Assembly: GCF_009725205.1 (NCBI RefSeq)
Contig: NZ_WNZY01000010.1
Span: 124,001-188,000, forward strand
From: Paenibacillus timonensis
GTDB lineage: Bacteria > Bacillota > Bacilli > Paenibacillales > Paenibacillaceae
Reading direction: 5' to 3'
Length of the DNA: 64,000 bases
The notes below the pieces were generated by a model. The model made no database searches and was not told the DNA's origin. It saw nothing but the letters and a program-made list of their open reading frames with translations. The position numbers and the translations under genes were made by a program. Shown here in pieces: positions 15,329-25,504 of this stretch; the stretch's first letter is position 1, and each line of letters starts with the position of its first letter.

Positions 15329-17137
15329 TTGAAGAGAAATACGAAGCTGTTCCTGCAATCCTTTATGATGATGTTGATCGGCGTATCCTTGGTGTTTGCG
15401 AATGCTCCTGGTTCGTGGACCGAGGTTTCCGCGGCACCGAACCCAGGAAAGCCTGCACCGGGAGACAAGAGCGGGCTGGATGCCCAGGGCAGAATGGCGG
15501 CCCACTTCGGTTCGCCCGTGATTGACGGCGACATCGACAAAGTCTGGAGCAAAGTGCAAGCGGTTACACCTAAATTTGCTTCGGATCAAGCAGAGGCCTC
15601 CGCCACTTTCAAGGCTTTGTGGGATGACCGCGCCCTGTATGTCCTGGTTGAAGTCAAGGATAAGCATCTTTCGACCGAATCGGTGACTCCTTACATGCAG
15701 GATTCCTTGGAGATCTTCTTGGACGAGAATCACGACAAGACGCAGGAATACGGACTAGACGACTTGCATTTCCGCGTCAATGTTGAGAACGCCCAATCCG
15801 TGGACAACGGTAAAGTCGAGCGGTTCTTCACGGCTTCGAAACGAGTGGACGGCGGATATGTCATCGAAGCCCGGGTTGCCCTCCAATCCAAACCCGAGAA
15901 CGGAAAGGTAATGGGCCTCGAATTGCAAATCAACGACGCGAAGGATGCAAATCGAATCGGGACCTTGAATCTATTCGATTCAACGGGCAACGCCTGGAAC
16001 GATACGGGCAAATTCGCCGAAATCGTGCTCACGGGCAAGACTAAGGGGGATGTCAGCGGAGTTAATCCCTACGACCTTCTGAATCTGATCAAGAGCACGC
16101 TGAAGCTGGACTTTACGCTATATCAAAATCCAGCCGTGGTGAAGGACGCCCTGATGAAGGTGGTTGCCGCCAACGTTCTGAACGACAAAAAGGCCACTCA
16201 ACCTCAAATCGATGAGCAATACGCGGCTATCCAGGCTGCGGTTAGCAAGCTGGAGATGACGGAGGAAGCCGCGAACGAGAAATATTTCAAGGAAGTTCCG
16301 GACGCCTACCGAACCGAGAGCGCCAAACCGGGGACGATCGAGAGCTTAACGTACAAGACGCCAAACTTAACCGGCGGAATGGATGAGAAGAAGCTGAATG
16401 TTTATCTTCCGTACGGTTACGACGCGTCCGATTCCACGAAGCAGTATAATGTGCTTTATCTGATGCACGGCGGGGGGGAAAACGAGAATCTCATCTTCGG
16501 CGGCCCCGGCCAAAGCAAGGAATTGAAGAAAATCATCGACCATATGATCGCAAACGGCGACATTGAACCGATGATCGTGGTAACCCCAACCTTCTACGGC
16601 GGGAAAAACGATACGGCTCTCTTCCACGAGGAATTAATCCAGACCATCGTGCCGTTGGTGGAAACGAAGTATCACACGTATGCGAAGTCCGTCAGCCTGG
16701 ACGAGTTAAAGGCTTCCCGGGCGCATCGGGCGTTCGGCGGGTTCTCTATGGGCTCAGTGACGACATGGTATACCTTCATCCATAACCTCGACTATTTCAA
16801 GTATTACCTGCCGCTAAGCGGGGATAGCTGGGCGTTGGGCCAAGGAGGCGGAGGCAGCAAACCGAAGGAAACGGCGGAATACCTGGCCAAAGTCGCCAAG
16901 GACGCAGGGTATCAACCGCAGGATTACTATATCTTCAGCGCCACGGGCAGTTTGGATATCGCTTATCCGAACTTGAAGCCTCAGATCGATGCGATGAAAC
17001 AGCTCACCGATACCTTCATTTATTCGTCGGATACGACCAAGGGGAATTTCTACTTCATTGTAGGCGATGGCGGCACGCACGCCTGGAACTGGGTGAACCA
17101 GTACATCTACGATATTCTGCCGGACCTGTTCAAATAG
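15329..17137 (+). CDS. Secreted esterase with CBM9-like domain (CE1/feruloyl-acetyl xylan esterase type)
   Basis: About 602 residues. Signal peptide 1-34 (KLFLQSFMMMLIGVSLVFA). A CBM9-like module spans about 50-240 (ALWDDRALYVLVEVKD ... LEIFLDENHDK), closely resembling the one in the xylanase at 38050-41118. After a helical linker, an alpha/beta-hydrolase esterase domain (about 330-600) shows the oxyanion region YLMHGGGENE and the nucleophile elbow GFSMGS (S473). This architecture fits removal of feruloyl or acetyl groups from xylan outside the cell. The start is TTG 15329, 8 bp after GGAGG (TTG 15326 possible). It precedes the YesM/YesN genes but has its own terminator. Confidence 0.85.
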   Translation: MKRNTKLFLQSFMMMLIGVSLVFANAPGSWTEVSAAPNPGKPAPGDKSGLDAQGRMAAHFGSPVIDGDIDKVWSKVQAVTPKFASDQAEASATFKALWDDRALYVLVEVKDKHLSTESVTPYMQDSLEIFLDENHDKTQEYGLDDLHFRVNVENAQSVDNGKVERFFTASKRVDGGYVIEARVALQSKPENGKVMGLELQINDAKDANRIGTLNLFDSTGNAWNDTGKFAEIVLTGKTKGDVSGVNPYDLLNLIKSTLKLDFTLYQNPAVVKDALMKVVAANVLNDKKATQPQIDEQYAAIQAAVSKLEMTEEAANEKYFKEVPDAYRTESAKPGTIESLTYKTPNLTGGMDEKKLNVYLPYGYDASDSTKQYNVLYLMHGGGENENLIFGGPGQSKELKKIIDHMIANGDIEPMIVVTPTFYGGKNDTALFHEELIQTIVPLVETKYHTYAKSVSLDELKASRAHRAFGGFSMGSVTTWYTFIHNLDYFKYYLPLSGDSWALGQGGGGSKPKETAEYLAKVAKDAGYQPQDYYIFSATGSLDIAYPNLKPQIDAMKQLTDTFIYSSDTTKGNFYFIVGDGGTHAWNWVNQYIYDILPDLFK

Positions 17138-17171
17138 ATTCCTAACGAAAGGCGTAACTGCTGAGCCGAGA

Positions 17172-17204
17172 GGCCTCTTGTCCTGGTGCGACAGGGGGCC
17201 TTTT
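17172..17204 (+). terminator. Rho-independent terminator of the esterase gene
   Basis: GGCCTCTTGTC (17172-17182) pairs with GACAGGGGGCC (17190-17200) with two G-U pairs and is followed by TTTT. Confidence 0.75.
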
Positions 17205-17250
17205 GGCCGCATCGTCTAATCTTTTCCCTACTTCCGGTTGTGTTTTCAAA

Positions 17251-17280
17251 TTGTTTGGCTTGGCCATCTATCGATATAAT
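17251..17280 (+). promoter_or_regulatory. Promoter of the cluster I YesM/YesN genes
   Basis: TTGTTT (17251-17256) and a consensus TATAAT (17275-17280) are 18 bp apart. This looks like ordinary vegetative expression, unlike the module in front of the esterase and binding-protein genes. Confidence 0.65.
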
Positions 17281-17324
17281 GAAGGTTGTGGGATTCTAAG
17301 GCACAGGAAGCGGAGGACCGGACA

Positions 17325-19151
17325 GTGAAAACGCGGTTGGTGAAGAGCATACGATCTTTAAGTTACGGCAAGCCGAAAAAGCTAGCTTTTAAGATTCCGT
17401 TTGCTTATTTTCTCGTGATCTTGTTTACAGTGGGTTTAAGCTATATGGTACTGGACCAAATGGCAGCCAATTCGGCCCAGAAGAAAATCAATGAGGCCTC
17501 GCTGCAAACGGTGACGTCCATAAGGACAAACGTAGATTTAATGATTGAGAACGTCAACAACTATTCAAAAATGATCTTCTCGGATCGCAATTTGCAGAAC
17601 TTGCTCCGGCAGGGAGATGTATACGCGAATCTGCAAACCCAGTCGAAGGTCAGCTCCTATCTGTACAATCTTATGCAAGCGGTTCCGATCATCGACTCCG
17701 TGCACATTTATGACCATGCGGGGCATCGCTTCACCGTCGCAACTCAAGAATTGCCAACGTACATGGAGGTGGATATCAAGGATGCCCCCTGGTATGACCA
17801 AGTGGTGAGCAATAAAGGAAAATATATTTTGAGGCTGGATAATCGACGAGGGCCTGCGGACGCCGCCGATGGCAATATCGTCTCTTTTATACGCTTGATT
17901 CGCGACATCGACAATACGGCCCCTCTCGGGGTGTTGGTCATAGATATCAAGGACGACGCTTTGGTTCAGGCTTATTCGAATCTGCAAAATGGGAGCTCCT
18001 TGCAAATCGCCATTTTGGATGAGAACAATCAGACCATTGTAGCGGATGCAACGGACGAGCAAGGCAGCGCCGTTCTGCATGAACTGCTCGAAACGAACAG
18101 AGCAATGTTGGAGGAAAAGTTTCAGCAAAAGGATTCAGGCTCCTTATCCATGAATTTAGGTTCCCTGAAATATACCGTGACCTATCTGTCGGGCGGAGCT
18201 TACAACTGGAAATTTGTGAGCATCTCGCCGCACAACTCCACGGAGTCGCGTAACCAATCGCTGGTGGTGTTGACGCTGGTCTTGCTGATTATTAACGGCA
18301 CCATCTTCTTTGTCAGCTCCTTCGTGATTTCACGCAGTATCATTAAACCGATTCAGAAGCTGCTTCGGGCGATGAATAAAGCGCCTAGCGGCAATTTCAT
18401 GAAGGTCACTACGGAGCCGAGCAGCTTCGAGCTGGAGCAGCTATATAACGGATACAATCGGATGATCGAACAGATTGATCAGCTGCTGAAGCGCGTCATT
18501 GAAGAGCAGAAGACGATACGCAAAGCTGAGTTAAATGCGCTTCAATCCCAAATCAAGCCCCATTTCTTGTATAACACGCTAGACTCGATCACGTCGCTTG
18601 CGCTATCCGGAGAGAACGAACAGGTATGTGAGTTGATCGAGGCGCTGGGGAGCTATTATCGGTTGAGTGTGAGCAAAGGGCAAGACGTCATTACCGTTGG
18701 CGAAGAAATCGAGATCGTACGGAATTACTTAATCATCCAGAGCGTGCGTTACCCGGACGTATTTGAGGCCCGGTTCAAGGTGGAGGAGGGCTGCGACCTA
18801 ATCCCGATTCCGAAGCTGGTGCTTCAGCCGTTGGTAGAGAACTCACTCTACCATGGCATTCGGCCTAAGGGGACGAAAGGGGTCATACGGATCACCGCCA
18901 AGCAAGTGGACGAATCGGTGATCCTGTCGATTTCCGACGATGGCATCGGCATGTCGCGGGAGGAGATCGAGCAAATCCTGTTCACGGAAAGACAAGGTCA
19001 AATCAAGAGTTTTGGCTTATGGGGGACGATGGAGCGCTTGCGTATTTTTTATGAAGATAAAGACGTATTCCACATCGAAAGTGAACCGGGGTCAGGGACA
19101 ACGATCACATTAATTCTACCGAATGGAGTAGATGCGCCATGGAAAAGTTGA
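17325..19151 (+). CDS. YesM-type sensor histidine kinase (cluster I)
   Basis: 608 residues. A first membrane helix (about 22-45) and a second near residues 310-335 frame an extracytoplasmic sensor domain of about 265 residues. Then come HAMP, the His_kinase domain with QSQIKPHFLYNTLDS (phospho-accepting H413) and an HATPase domain with DDGIGMS. This is the standard layout of YesM/LytS-like kinases that sense polysaccharide fragments, alone or with a binding protein. GTG 17325 is chosen from a GGAGG site 8 bp upstream. The response regulator gene overlaps its end by 13 bp. Confidence 0.93.
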   Translation: MKTRLVKSIRSLSYGKPKKLAFKIPFAYFLVILFTVGLSYMVLDQMAANSAQKKINEASLQTVTSIRTNVDLMIENVNNYSKMIFSDRNLQNLLRQGDVYANLQTQSKVSSYLYNLMQAVPIIDSVHIYDHAGHRFTVATQELPTYMEVDIKDAPWYDQVVSNKGKYILRLDNRRGPADAADGNIVSFIRLIRDIDNTAPLGVLVIDIKDDALVQAYSNLQNGSSLQIAILDENNQTIVADATDEQGSAVLHELLETNRAMLEEKFQQKDSGSLSMNLGSLKYTVTYLSGGAYNWKFVSISPHNSTESRNQSLVVLTLVLLIINGTIFFVSSFVISRSIIKPIQKLLRAMNKAPSGNFMKVTTEPSSFELEQLYNGYNRMIEQIDQLLKRVIEEQKTIRKAELNALQSQIKPHFLYNTLDSITSLALSGENEQVCELIEALGSYYRLSVSKGQDVITVGEEIEIVRNYLIIQSVRYPDVFEARFKVEEGCDLIPIPKLVLQPLVENSLYHGIRPKGTKGVIRITAKQVDESVILSISDDGIGMSREEIEQILFTERQGQIKSFGLWGTMERLRIFYEDKDVFHIESEPGSGTTITLILPNGVDAPWKS

Positions 19152-20716
19152 AAGTTCTCATCGTTGACGACGAGCATTTGATCCGGAATTTGATTCGTAT
19201 GCGCATTGATTGGGAGCAGGAAGGCTTCGAGATCGTTGGGGAAGCTCCGAATGCCCAGGAGGCGATGGAGTTGGTGGAGCAGCAGAAACCGGATGTCATC
19301 CTCACCGACATCTACATGCCGAACATCGACGGGATCGAGTTTAGCCGAAGCGTTCTGGAGAAGCATCCGCAGATCAAAATTGTCGTCGTAAGCGGCCATG
19401 ACGAGTTTGAATATGCGCAGCAAAGCATCAAAATCGGGGTGTTCGATTTCCTGCTCAAACCGATTCGGGCGGCGGAACTGCTGCATGTCACCAGCAAGCT
19501 GAAACGGAAGATCGAGGAGGAACGATCCCGGGAAGGGGAACTTACGAGACTGAAGGAAGAGTTGGCTCGGAATCTTCCTTATCTCCGGGAGAAGTTCCTG
19601 CTGCAGTGGTTACAGGGGACGCTTTCCCGGGAAGAAATCCGGGAGCAAGCCGAATATTTTCAGTTGCCCGCCTTCCGGCAGCAAGCTCCCTACCAAATTG
19701 CCGTTGTCGAAATTACCCCGATAGCGGAGAAACACACCGAGGAGCAGTTGATTTTGCTTGGGATGGCGTGCAAGCGGAAGATGGAGCTGTTCTTTCAGGG
19801 AGATCCCTTCGTCACCGTGCTGTCGGATACTCGAAACCAGTTTGTCTTGATTTCTTTTCGTCCAGAGGGAGATCTAGCTGGGATCTGTGAAGCGTTGCTC
19901 AACCGATTAATCCATGCTCCGAAAGGCATGGTCAACATTGGAGTCGGGCGGAAGCGCCAGAGCTTACAGGAAGGCCATCTGGGATACAAGGAAGCCTGCA
20001 ACGCGATCCGTTATAAAGCGTTCGTTGGGAATAACCAGGTGATTTGCTATGAGGATATGGTAGACAGCAGAGAGGAAACGTACCGATCTAACCCGGAGCT
20101 ATTGAGGCAACTGCAATTCTACATCAGCGTCGGTTCCTCTGATCGCGCCGCGGAGATGCTGGAGCAAATCTTTGACGTATCCTTCTCTAGCGTGTCCCAG
20201 TTTCGGATGGCGGCGATGGACGTGATTCATGAATGCCAACACGCGGCGATGGAGCAGCAGCTAGACGGTGAACAGGGACTAGACACAGAGACGCTGGTGT
20301 CGATCATTACGGCCGATAATTTACCGGAGTTGGTTCAAGCGTTGGAGCCTTACGTCCTTCAGGTTGCCAAGGCGATTTCTGCGAAAAGACAAGCCAAGGA
20401 AGGGAACCTGATCCATCAGGTGCAGGCGTATCTGGAACAGAACCTGGGCGATCCCGGGGTCGGATTGGCCAGTACCGCAGCGGTCTTCTTCGTCAGTCCG
20501 GGCCATCTGGGCCGGCTCATGAAGAAGGAAACGGGTCAGACCTTCGTAGAGTACCTGACCAACTTGCGTATGAAGAAAGCGGAATGTCTTTTGAAAACCA
20601 CGGATTTCAAAGGTTATGAGATTGGCGAACGGGTAGGCATAACAGATCCGCATTATTTCAGTATCCTCTTCAAGAAGGCGACCGGACGATCCATGAATGA
20701 GTACCGTAACGCCTGA
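19139..20716 (+). CDS. YesN-type response regulator, AraC family (cluster I)
   Basis: 525 residues: receiver domain about 1-120 with LIVDDE and LTDIYMPNIDG (phospho-acceptor D57), a long linker region of about 280 residues typical of YesN proteins, and a C-terminal AraC-type double helix-turn-helix (about 425-525). It overlaps the kinase gene, so the two are translationally coupled. Its likely targets are the two identical promoter modules that flank the kinase-regulator pair, one for the secreted esterase and one for the transporter. Confidence 0.93.
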   Translation: MEKLKVLIVDDEHLIRNLIRMRIDWEQEGFEIVGEAPNAQEAMELVEQQKPDVILTDIYMPNIDGIEFSRSVLEKHPQIKIVVVSGHDEFEYAQQSIKIGVFDFLLKPIRAAELLHVTSKLKRKIEEERSREGELTRLKEELARNLPYLREKFLLQWLQGTLSREEIREQAEYFQLPAFRQQAPYQIAVVEITPIAEKHTEEQLILLGMACKRKMELFFQGDPFVTVLSDTRNQFVLISFRPEGDLAGICEALLNRLIHAPKGMVNIGVGRKRQSLQEGHLGYKEACNAIRYKAFVGNNQVICYEDMVDSREETYRSNPELLRQLQFYISVGSSDRAAEMLEQIFDVSFSSVSQFRMAAMDVIHECQHAAMEQQLDGEQGLDTETLVSIITADNLPELVQALEPYVLQVAKAISAKRQAKEGNLIHQVQAYLEQNLGDPGVGLASTAAVFFVSPGHLGRLMKKETGQTFVEYLTNLRMKKAECLLKTTDFKGYEIGERVGITDPHYFSILFKKATGRSMNEYRNA

Positions 20717-20735
20717 TGACGAGTGAGGAATGCTT

Positions 20736-20796
20736 GAATTTTATAAGGGGATGCAGGTTTTATGAATGGAGGTCCTGGGGGATCTTTTCTAAAATA
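20736..20796 (+). promoter_or_regulatory. Conserved promoter module, copy B (cluster I transporter)
   Basis: It carries GAATTTT (20736), ATGC (20751), TATGAATG (20761) and TAAAATA (20790) with exactly the spacing of copy A at 15096-15156. Over 70 aligned positions about 42 are identical, concentrated in these blocks. Bases between the last activator block and the -10 box are not conserved, as expected for spacer DNA. Confidence 0.65.
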
Positions 20797-20834
20797 ACGG
20801 TAGATGCATCGAATCTATTTGGGAGGTCAAAGAG

Positions 20835-22154
20835 ATGAAAGCGTTGTTAAAAAGATCCATGAGTATCGTCCTTGCGTTAGGTCTAGCGGGTAGCTTGGCA
20901 GCCTGTTCGTCCAATTCTTCCGAAGGGAAGTCTTCGGACGGAAGTGGAAGCGGTTCCATCAAGCTGACGTTATGGGACCAATCGGTAGGGAACACGGACC
21001 CGTCGGCGAAATTGCTGCCGCAAATCATCGAGAAGTGGAACAGCGAGCATCCCGACGTCCAAATTGAACGGACCGGTACAACCGGCGAACAGTACAAGAC
21101 GAAAATCAAAACGTCACTGGCGGCTAACGAAGCGCCAGACCTCTTCTACGGCATGGGCGGCGGAAGCTTTATGCAGCCTTATATCGAATCCGAAAACGTG
21201 CTGGAAATCTCCAGCTATCTGACCGATGAGATCAAATCGAAGATGGCGCCGGGGATGGCAGAAGCCATTGAAACCGACGGCAAAATCTATACGCTGCCCG
21301 TTTACACCCATATTGCCAACCTTTACGTAAACACCGAGTTGTTCGAGAAGGCGGGAGCCAAAATCCCGACGACGTACACGGAATTGCTGGATGCGGTGGA
21401 GAAGCTGAAAGCGGCGGGAATCACGCCGGCGCTGATTGGCGAGAAAGACCGCTGGCCGGGCATGTACTGGTACGACATGATCGCAATGCGCCAGGCCGGA
21501 AATGACGCGGTGATCGAAGCCTTTAAGGATCCGGCCAAATGGGATTCGCCGGATTTCGTTGCCGCCGCGGCCAAGATGCAGGAACTGGCGAAGGTAGGCG
21601 CGTTTAACAGCAGTATGCTGAGTATGAGCTACGATGAGATGCTGGGCGCATTTAATGCAGGCAGCGGCGCCATGATGTTCCAAGCGAACTGGGTGAATGC
21701 CGGGATCGAAGATCCGTCCTCAGCAACCAAAGGGAAGGTTCAAGTCATTCCATTCCCGGTGTTTGAAGACGGGAAGGGCAAAGCTACGGAAATCTTCGGC
21801 GGGGCCGTAGACGGGTTCTATGTCAGCAGCACGACGAAGCATCCGAAAGAAGCGGTTGATTTCCTGATGTATCTGAGCGAGCAGTTGGGTACGCAGGGTT
21901 ATCTGGCCGGCGCAGGCCTTCCAAGCTGGAACATCGATGGGCTGGATACCTCGAGCCTGTCCTCGCTGGACCAATCGGCCGCCGACATTATGAAGACCGC
22001 AACCTCGTTTATTACCTGGTGGGATAACATTCTTCCGGCCGAGTCTGCGGAAACGCATAAGAACCTGATTGCCTCGCTCCTGGCTGGCGATATTACGCCA
22101 GAGGAGTTCTGTAAACAGATGGCGCAGCTCAAACCGACGGAACTTACGCTTTAA
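20835..22154 (+). CDS. Sugar ABC transporter substrate-binding lipoprotein (cluster I)
   Basis: 439 residues of the extracellular solute-binding protein family 1 type. A lipoprotein signal with lipobox LAAC (cysteine about residue 24) is followed by a Ser/Gly-rich linker and the two-lobed binding domain. GGGAGG precedes the ATG. Two permease genes and a GH51 arabinofuranosidase follow, and the YesM/YesN genes precede it, so arabinose-containing xylan oligosaccharides are the likely ligands. A stable hairpin in the following gap may keep its mRNA level above that of the permeases. Confidence 0.92.
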   Translation: MKALLKRSMSIVLALGLAGSLAACSSNSSEGKSSDGSGSGSIKLTLWDQSVGNTDPSAKLLPQIIEKWNSEHPDVQIERTGTTGEQYKTKIKTSLAANEAPDLFYGMGGGSFMQPYIESENVLEISSYLTDEIKSKMAPGMAEAIETDGKIYTLPVYTHIANLYVNTELFEKAGAKIPTTYTELLDAVEKLKAAGITPALIGEKDRWPGMYWYDMIAMRQAGNDAVIEAFKDPAKWDSPDFVAAAAKMQELAKVGAFNSSMLSMSYDEMLGAFNAGSGAMMFQANWVNAGIEDPSSATKGKVQVIPFPVFEDGKGKATEIFGGAVDGFYVSSTTKHPKEAVDFLMYLSEQLGTQGYLAGAGLPSWNIDGLDTSSLSSLDQSAADIMKTATSFITWWDNILPAESAETHKNLIASLLAGDITPEEFCKQMAQLKPTELTL

Positions 22155-22177
22155 TCCTTGAATCATCTCAAACCAGA

Positions 22178-22203
22178 CGTGGTCAGGGGAAACCCTGACC
22201 ACG
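22178..22203 (+). other. Intercistronic hairpin after the binding-protein gene
   Basis: CGTGGTCAGGG and its complement form a perfect 11-bp stem closed by a GAAA tetraloop. No T tract follows, so it is more likely an mRNA-stabilising or processing element than a terminator. Confidence 0.7.
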
Positions 22204-22225
22204 ATCTTTGAGAGGAGAACTTACG

Positions 22226-23095
22226 ATGAATTCAGTGTTTTCGAACAAGACCGCGATTGCGATATTCGTTCTTCCTACCCTTCTCATTTTTTGCGGAATT
22301 GTATTGGTTCCGATCTTTGTCTCGAGTTATTACAGCGTGTTGGATTGGAATGGCGTCGGTAAAGGAACTTTTATCGGACTGGATAACTACGTGGAGATGT
22401 TCACCGATGCCAGGGCTCTGCATTCCATCCGCAATTCCTTCCTGTTCGCGGCAGCATCCATCTTCATTCAATTGCCGATTTCTCTGCTGCTTGCCTTAAT
22501 CCTGGCTTCCTCGGTGAAAGGTGAAGGCTTTTATCGGACGGTGTATTTTATTCCGGTGTTGATCTCCACCGTGGTGATCGCGCAATTATGGTCCAAAATC
22601 TACAATGCGGATTACGGCCTTTTAAATACATTGCTGGACAACATCGGCCTCTCGGGATTGGCCCAAGATTGGCTCGGTCAGAAAAAAACCGCCCTCGTGG
22701 CGTCATTCATTCCAACCCTGTGGCAATACGTCGGATATCATATGCTGCTGATGTATGCCGGGGCGAAGTCGATCTCGCAGGATATTCTCGAAGCGGCCAA
22801 AATTGACGGGGCTTCCCGGGTCCGAACCGCCTTCTCGATTACGATCCCGTTGATGAAGCCGATTCTCAAAGTCTGTCTCGTTTTCTCGGTCATTGGCGCC
22901 TTCAAGGTCTTTGATCTGGTGTATGTCCTCACGGGCGGCGGTCCTTTGTTCGCGACCGAGGTGCCAAGCACCTTGATGTACACGACGATCTTCAATACGT
23001 ACCGGTACGGTTACGGCAGTGCGGTATCCGTCTTTATTATTCTGGAATGCTTGATCTTCACGGTGCTGATCAATAAATTCTTCAAGACCGAATAG
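22226..23095 (+). CDS. Sugar ABC transporter permease 1 (MalF-type, cluster I)
   Basis: 289 residues with six predicted membrane helices and the cytoplasmic loop EAAKIDGASRVRTAF, the conserved EAA motif that contacts the ATPase. ATG 22226 follows the GAGAGGAG site; an upstream TTG at 22208 overlaps that site and is rejected. It pairs with the next permease 11 bp downstream. No ATPase gene is present in the cluster. Confidence 0.93.
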   Translation: MNSVFSNKTAIAIFVLPTLLIFCGIVLVPIFVSSYYSVLDWNGVGKGTFIGLDNYVEMFTDARALHSIRNSFLFAAASIFIQLPISLLLALILASSVKGEGFYRTVYFIPVLISTVVIAQLWSKIYNADYGLLNTLLDNIGLSGLAQDWLGQKKTALVASFIPTLWQYVGYHMLLMYAGAKSISQDILEAAKIDGASRVRTAFSITIPLMKPILKVCLVFSVIGAFKVFDLVYVLTGGGPLFATEVPSTLMYTTIFNTYRYGYGSAVSVFIILECLIFTVLINKFFKTE

Positions 23096-23106
23096 GGGTG
23101 AGTTTG

Positions 23107-23964
23107 ATGAATACTGTAGAAGCAAGGTTGCCCAAAAAGCCGTCATTCCTTGGGAAGGTCCTGTTGCAATTGTTTTTGGTCCTCGTGGCGATTGTTCAAG
23201 TGTATCCCCTGATTTGGCTCGCGTTCTTCTCCCTGAAAGACAACAGCGAGATCTTCAGCGGCGATGTAGTGGGATTTCCGAAGAAGCTCCTTTGGAGCAA
23301 CTATGCCAAGGCATTATCGGACGGCAACGTCATGAGCTACTTCGTGAATAGCGTGTGGGTCACGGCGGCTTCCATCATCCTGGTATTGATCTTGTCCTCG
23401 ATGGCGGCCTATGCCATCACGAGAATGAACTGGAAGCTGAGCAATTTGACGATGACGCTGATCCTCCTCGGGATGATGGTCCCGATTCATGCGGCGCTGT
23501 TGCCGTTGTTTATGGTTCTAAAAAATCTGCATTTGCTGAACACCTACTGGTCGTTGATTATTCCTTACGTCGCGTTCGGCATTCCGATGGCCGTATTCAT
23601 TCTCGGCAGCTTCTTCAAGGGGGTTCCCCGCGAGATGGAGGAATCCGCGGTGATCGACGGATGCGGCATTTACAGAACCTTCTTTCATATCATTCTGCCG
23701 TTGATTCGTCCCGCGATCGCTACCGTAGCGATCTTCACCTTCCTCTCCTGTTGGAACGAGCTGATGTTTGCGGTGACCTTCATCAATGACGCTCATTATC
23801 AGACGCTGACGGTCGGGATGATGTCGATGGTCGGAACGTACATTACGCAGTGGGGAATCATAGGGGCTGGGCTGATGATCACGACCGTCCCTACGGTGGT
23901 CATTTATTTATTGTTGAACAAGCAAGTCCAACAAAGCATGATTGCAGGGGCAGTCAAAGGTTAG
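23107..23964 (+). CDS. Sugar ABC transporter permease 2 (MalG-type, cluster I)
   Basis: 285 residues, six membrane helices, EAA-type loop [16 protein letters not shown] and the C-terminal AGAVKG that is common in MalG-like permeases. ATG 23107 follows a GGGGTGAG ribosome site; a GTG at 23098 lies inside that site. It completes the import channel with the preceding permease and is followed after 20 bp by the GH51 gene. Confidence 0.93.
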   Translation: MNTVEARLPKKPSFLGKVLLQLFLVLVAIVQVYPLIWLAFFSLKDNSEIFSGDVVGFPKKLLWSNYAKALSDGNVMSYFVNSVWVTAASIILVLILSSMAAYAITRMNWKLSNLTMTLILLGMMVPIHAALLPLFMVLKNLHLLNTYWSLIIPYVAFGIPMAVFILGSFFKGVPREMEESAVIDGCGIYRTFFHIILPLIRPAIATVAIFTFLSCWNELMFAVTFINDAHYQTLTVGMMSMVGTYITQWGIIGAGLMITTVPTVVIYLLLNKQVQQSMIAGAVKG

Positions 23965-23984
23965 AAATGAAGGGAGAACAGAGG

Positions 23985-25469
23985 ATGGTTGCCAAAATCA
24001 CGGTCAATGCCGATCAATCGGTTGGAACGATCAGCCGCCATATTTACGGGCACTTCGCCGAGCATCTCGGACGCTGTATCTACGAAGGAATATGGGTGGG
24101 CGAGGATTCGCCGATTCCGAACACCCGCGGCATTCGAAACGACGTACTCGCGGCACTGCGGGGACTGAACATCCCGGTGCTGCGCTGGCCGGGCGGCTGT
24201 TTTGCTGACGAGTACCATTGGAAGGACGGCGTGGGTCCGCGGGAACAACGCAAACGGATGGTGAATACGCATTGGGGCGGCGTCGTGGAGAATAATCATT
24301 TTGGTACACATGAATTTTTTGATCTCTGCGAGTTGCTGGGCACGGAGCCGTACATTTGCGGGAACGTCGGCAGCGGAACCGTGCAGGAGATGCAGGAATG
24401 GGTCGAATACATGACCTTTGACGGCGAATCGCCGATGGCCAACTGGCGGCAGGCGAACGGACGGGAGAAGCCTTGGCACCTGAAGTATTTCGGTGTCGGC
24501 AACGAGAACTGGGGCTGCGGCGGGAACATGCGGGCGGAATATTACGCCGACGAGTACCGCAGATACCAGACGTACGTCCGAAATTACGGCGAGAACCGGC
24601 TTTATAAAATCGCCGGCGGCGCCAATGTCGATGACTACCACTGGACGGAGACGCTGATGCGCCAAGCCGGCGCGTACATGGACGGACTCAGCCTGCATAA
24701 CTACACGGTGCCGGGAGGTTTTGAAGTCAAACGTCCAGCGCTGGGCTTCGATGAAGCGGAGTGGTTCGAGACGATGAAGCTAGCGCTTCATATGGACGAG
24801 TTGATTAAGCGGCATTCGGCGATCATGGACCAATACGATCCGCAGAAACGGGTCGGCCTAATCGTGGACGAGTGGGGGAACTGGTTCCAAGTGGAACCGG
24901 GGACGAATCCAGGTTTCCTGTATCAGCAAAATTCCATGCGGGATGCGCTGGTTGCCGGTTTGCATTTTCATATTTTCCACCGTCACTGTGACCGCGTCCA
25001 TATGGCAAATATTGCGCAGACGGTCAACGTGCTGCAGGCGATGATTCTGACCGAAGGCGAGAAGATGCTGTTGACGCCAACCTATCATGTCTTCGAGATG
25101 TTTAAGGTTCACCAGGACGCCGAGGCGCTTGCCCTTCATCTGGACGCAGACGTTTACAGCTTGGGCGAGGATTCGATTCCTCAGATCAGTGGTTCGGCTT
25201 CCAAACGGGCGGACGGCACGATCGATATTAGCCTGTGCAACGTTGATCCGCAGCAGGAAGCTTCCGTAACTCTGCAATTGCGAGGATTAGCGGCGGGCAA
25301 GAAGGTCACCGGGCGAGTGTTGACGCATGCCGATAGGAATGCGCATAATACCTTCGAGCAGCCAGAGACAGTGAAACCGCACGTATTTGAAGGAGTTACG
25401 AAGGTAAGTGAAAACGGCTTGTCGGCAACGCTGCCGCCGATGTCTGTCGTCGTGCTGACGCTGGTCTAG
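23985..25469 (+). CDS. abfA: GH51-family alpha-L-arabinofuranosidase, intracellular
   Basis: 494 residues, the usual length for GH51. The catalytic barrel carries the acid/base in GNENWG (E174) and the nucleophile in VDEWGNWF (E296), at nearly the same positions as in characterised Geobacillus enzymes; [15 protein letters not shown] is also a family signature. A C-terminal beta-sandwich follows. With no signal peptide, it should remove arabinofuranosyl side groups from imported arabinoxylo- or arabino-oligosaccharides. ATG 23985 is preferred from the AAGGGAG site 8 bp upstream; ATG 23967 is an alternative. It ends the cluster I transporter operon. Confidence 0.95.
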   Translation: MVAKITVNADQSVGTISRHIYGHFAEHLGRCIYEGIWVGEDSPIPNTRGIRNDVLAALRGLNIPVLRWPGGCFADEYHWKDGVGPREQRKRMVNTHWGGVVENNHFGTHEFFDLCELLGTEPYICGNVGSGTVQEMQEWVEYMTFDGESPMANWRQANGREKPWHLKYFGVGNENWGCGGNMRAEYYADEYRRYQTYVRNYGENRLYKIAGGANVDDYHWTETLMRQAGAYMDGLSLHNYTVPGGFEVKRPALGFDEAEWFETMKLALHMDELIKRHSAIMDQYDPQKRVGLIVDEWGNWFQVEPGTNPGFLYQQNSMRDALVAGLHFHIFHRHCDRVHMANIAQTVNVLQAMILTEGEKMLLTPTYHVFEMFKVHQDAEALALHLDADVYSLGEDSIPQISGSASKRADGTIDISLCNVDPQQEASVTLQLRGLAAGKKVTGRVLTHADRNAHNTFEQPETVKPHVFEGVTKVSENGLSATLPPMSVVVLTLV

Positions 25470-25504
25470 GCTAGCCGGCATCTTAAATGAATCGGAGGGG
25501 TCTC

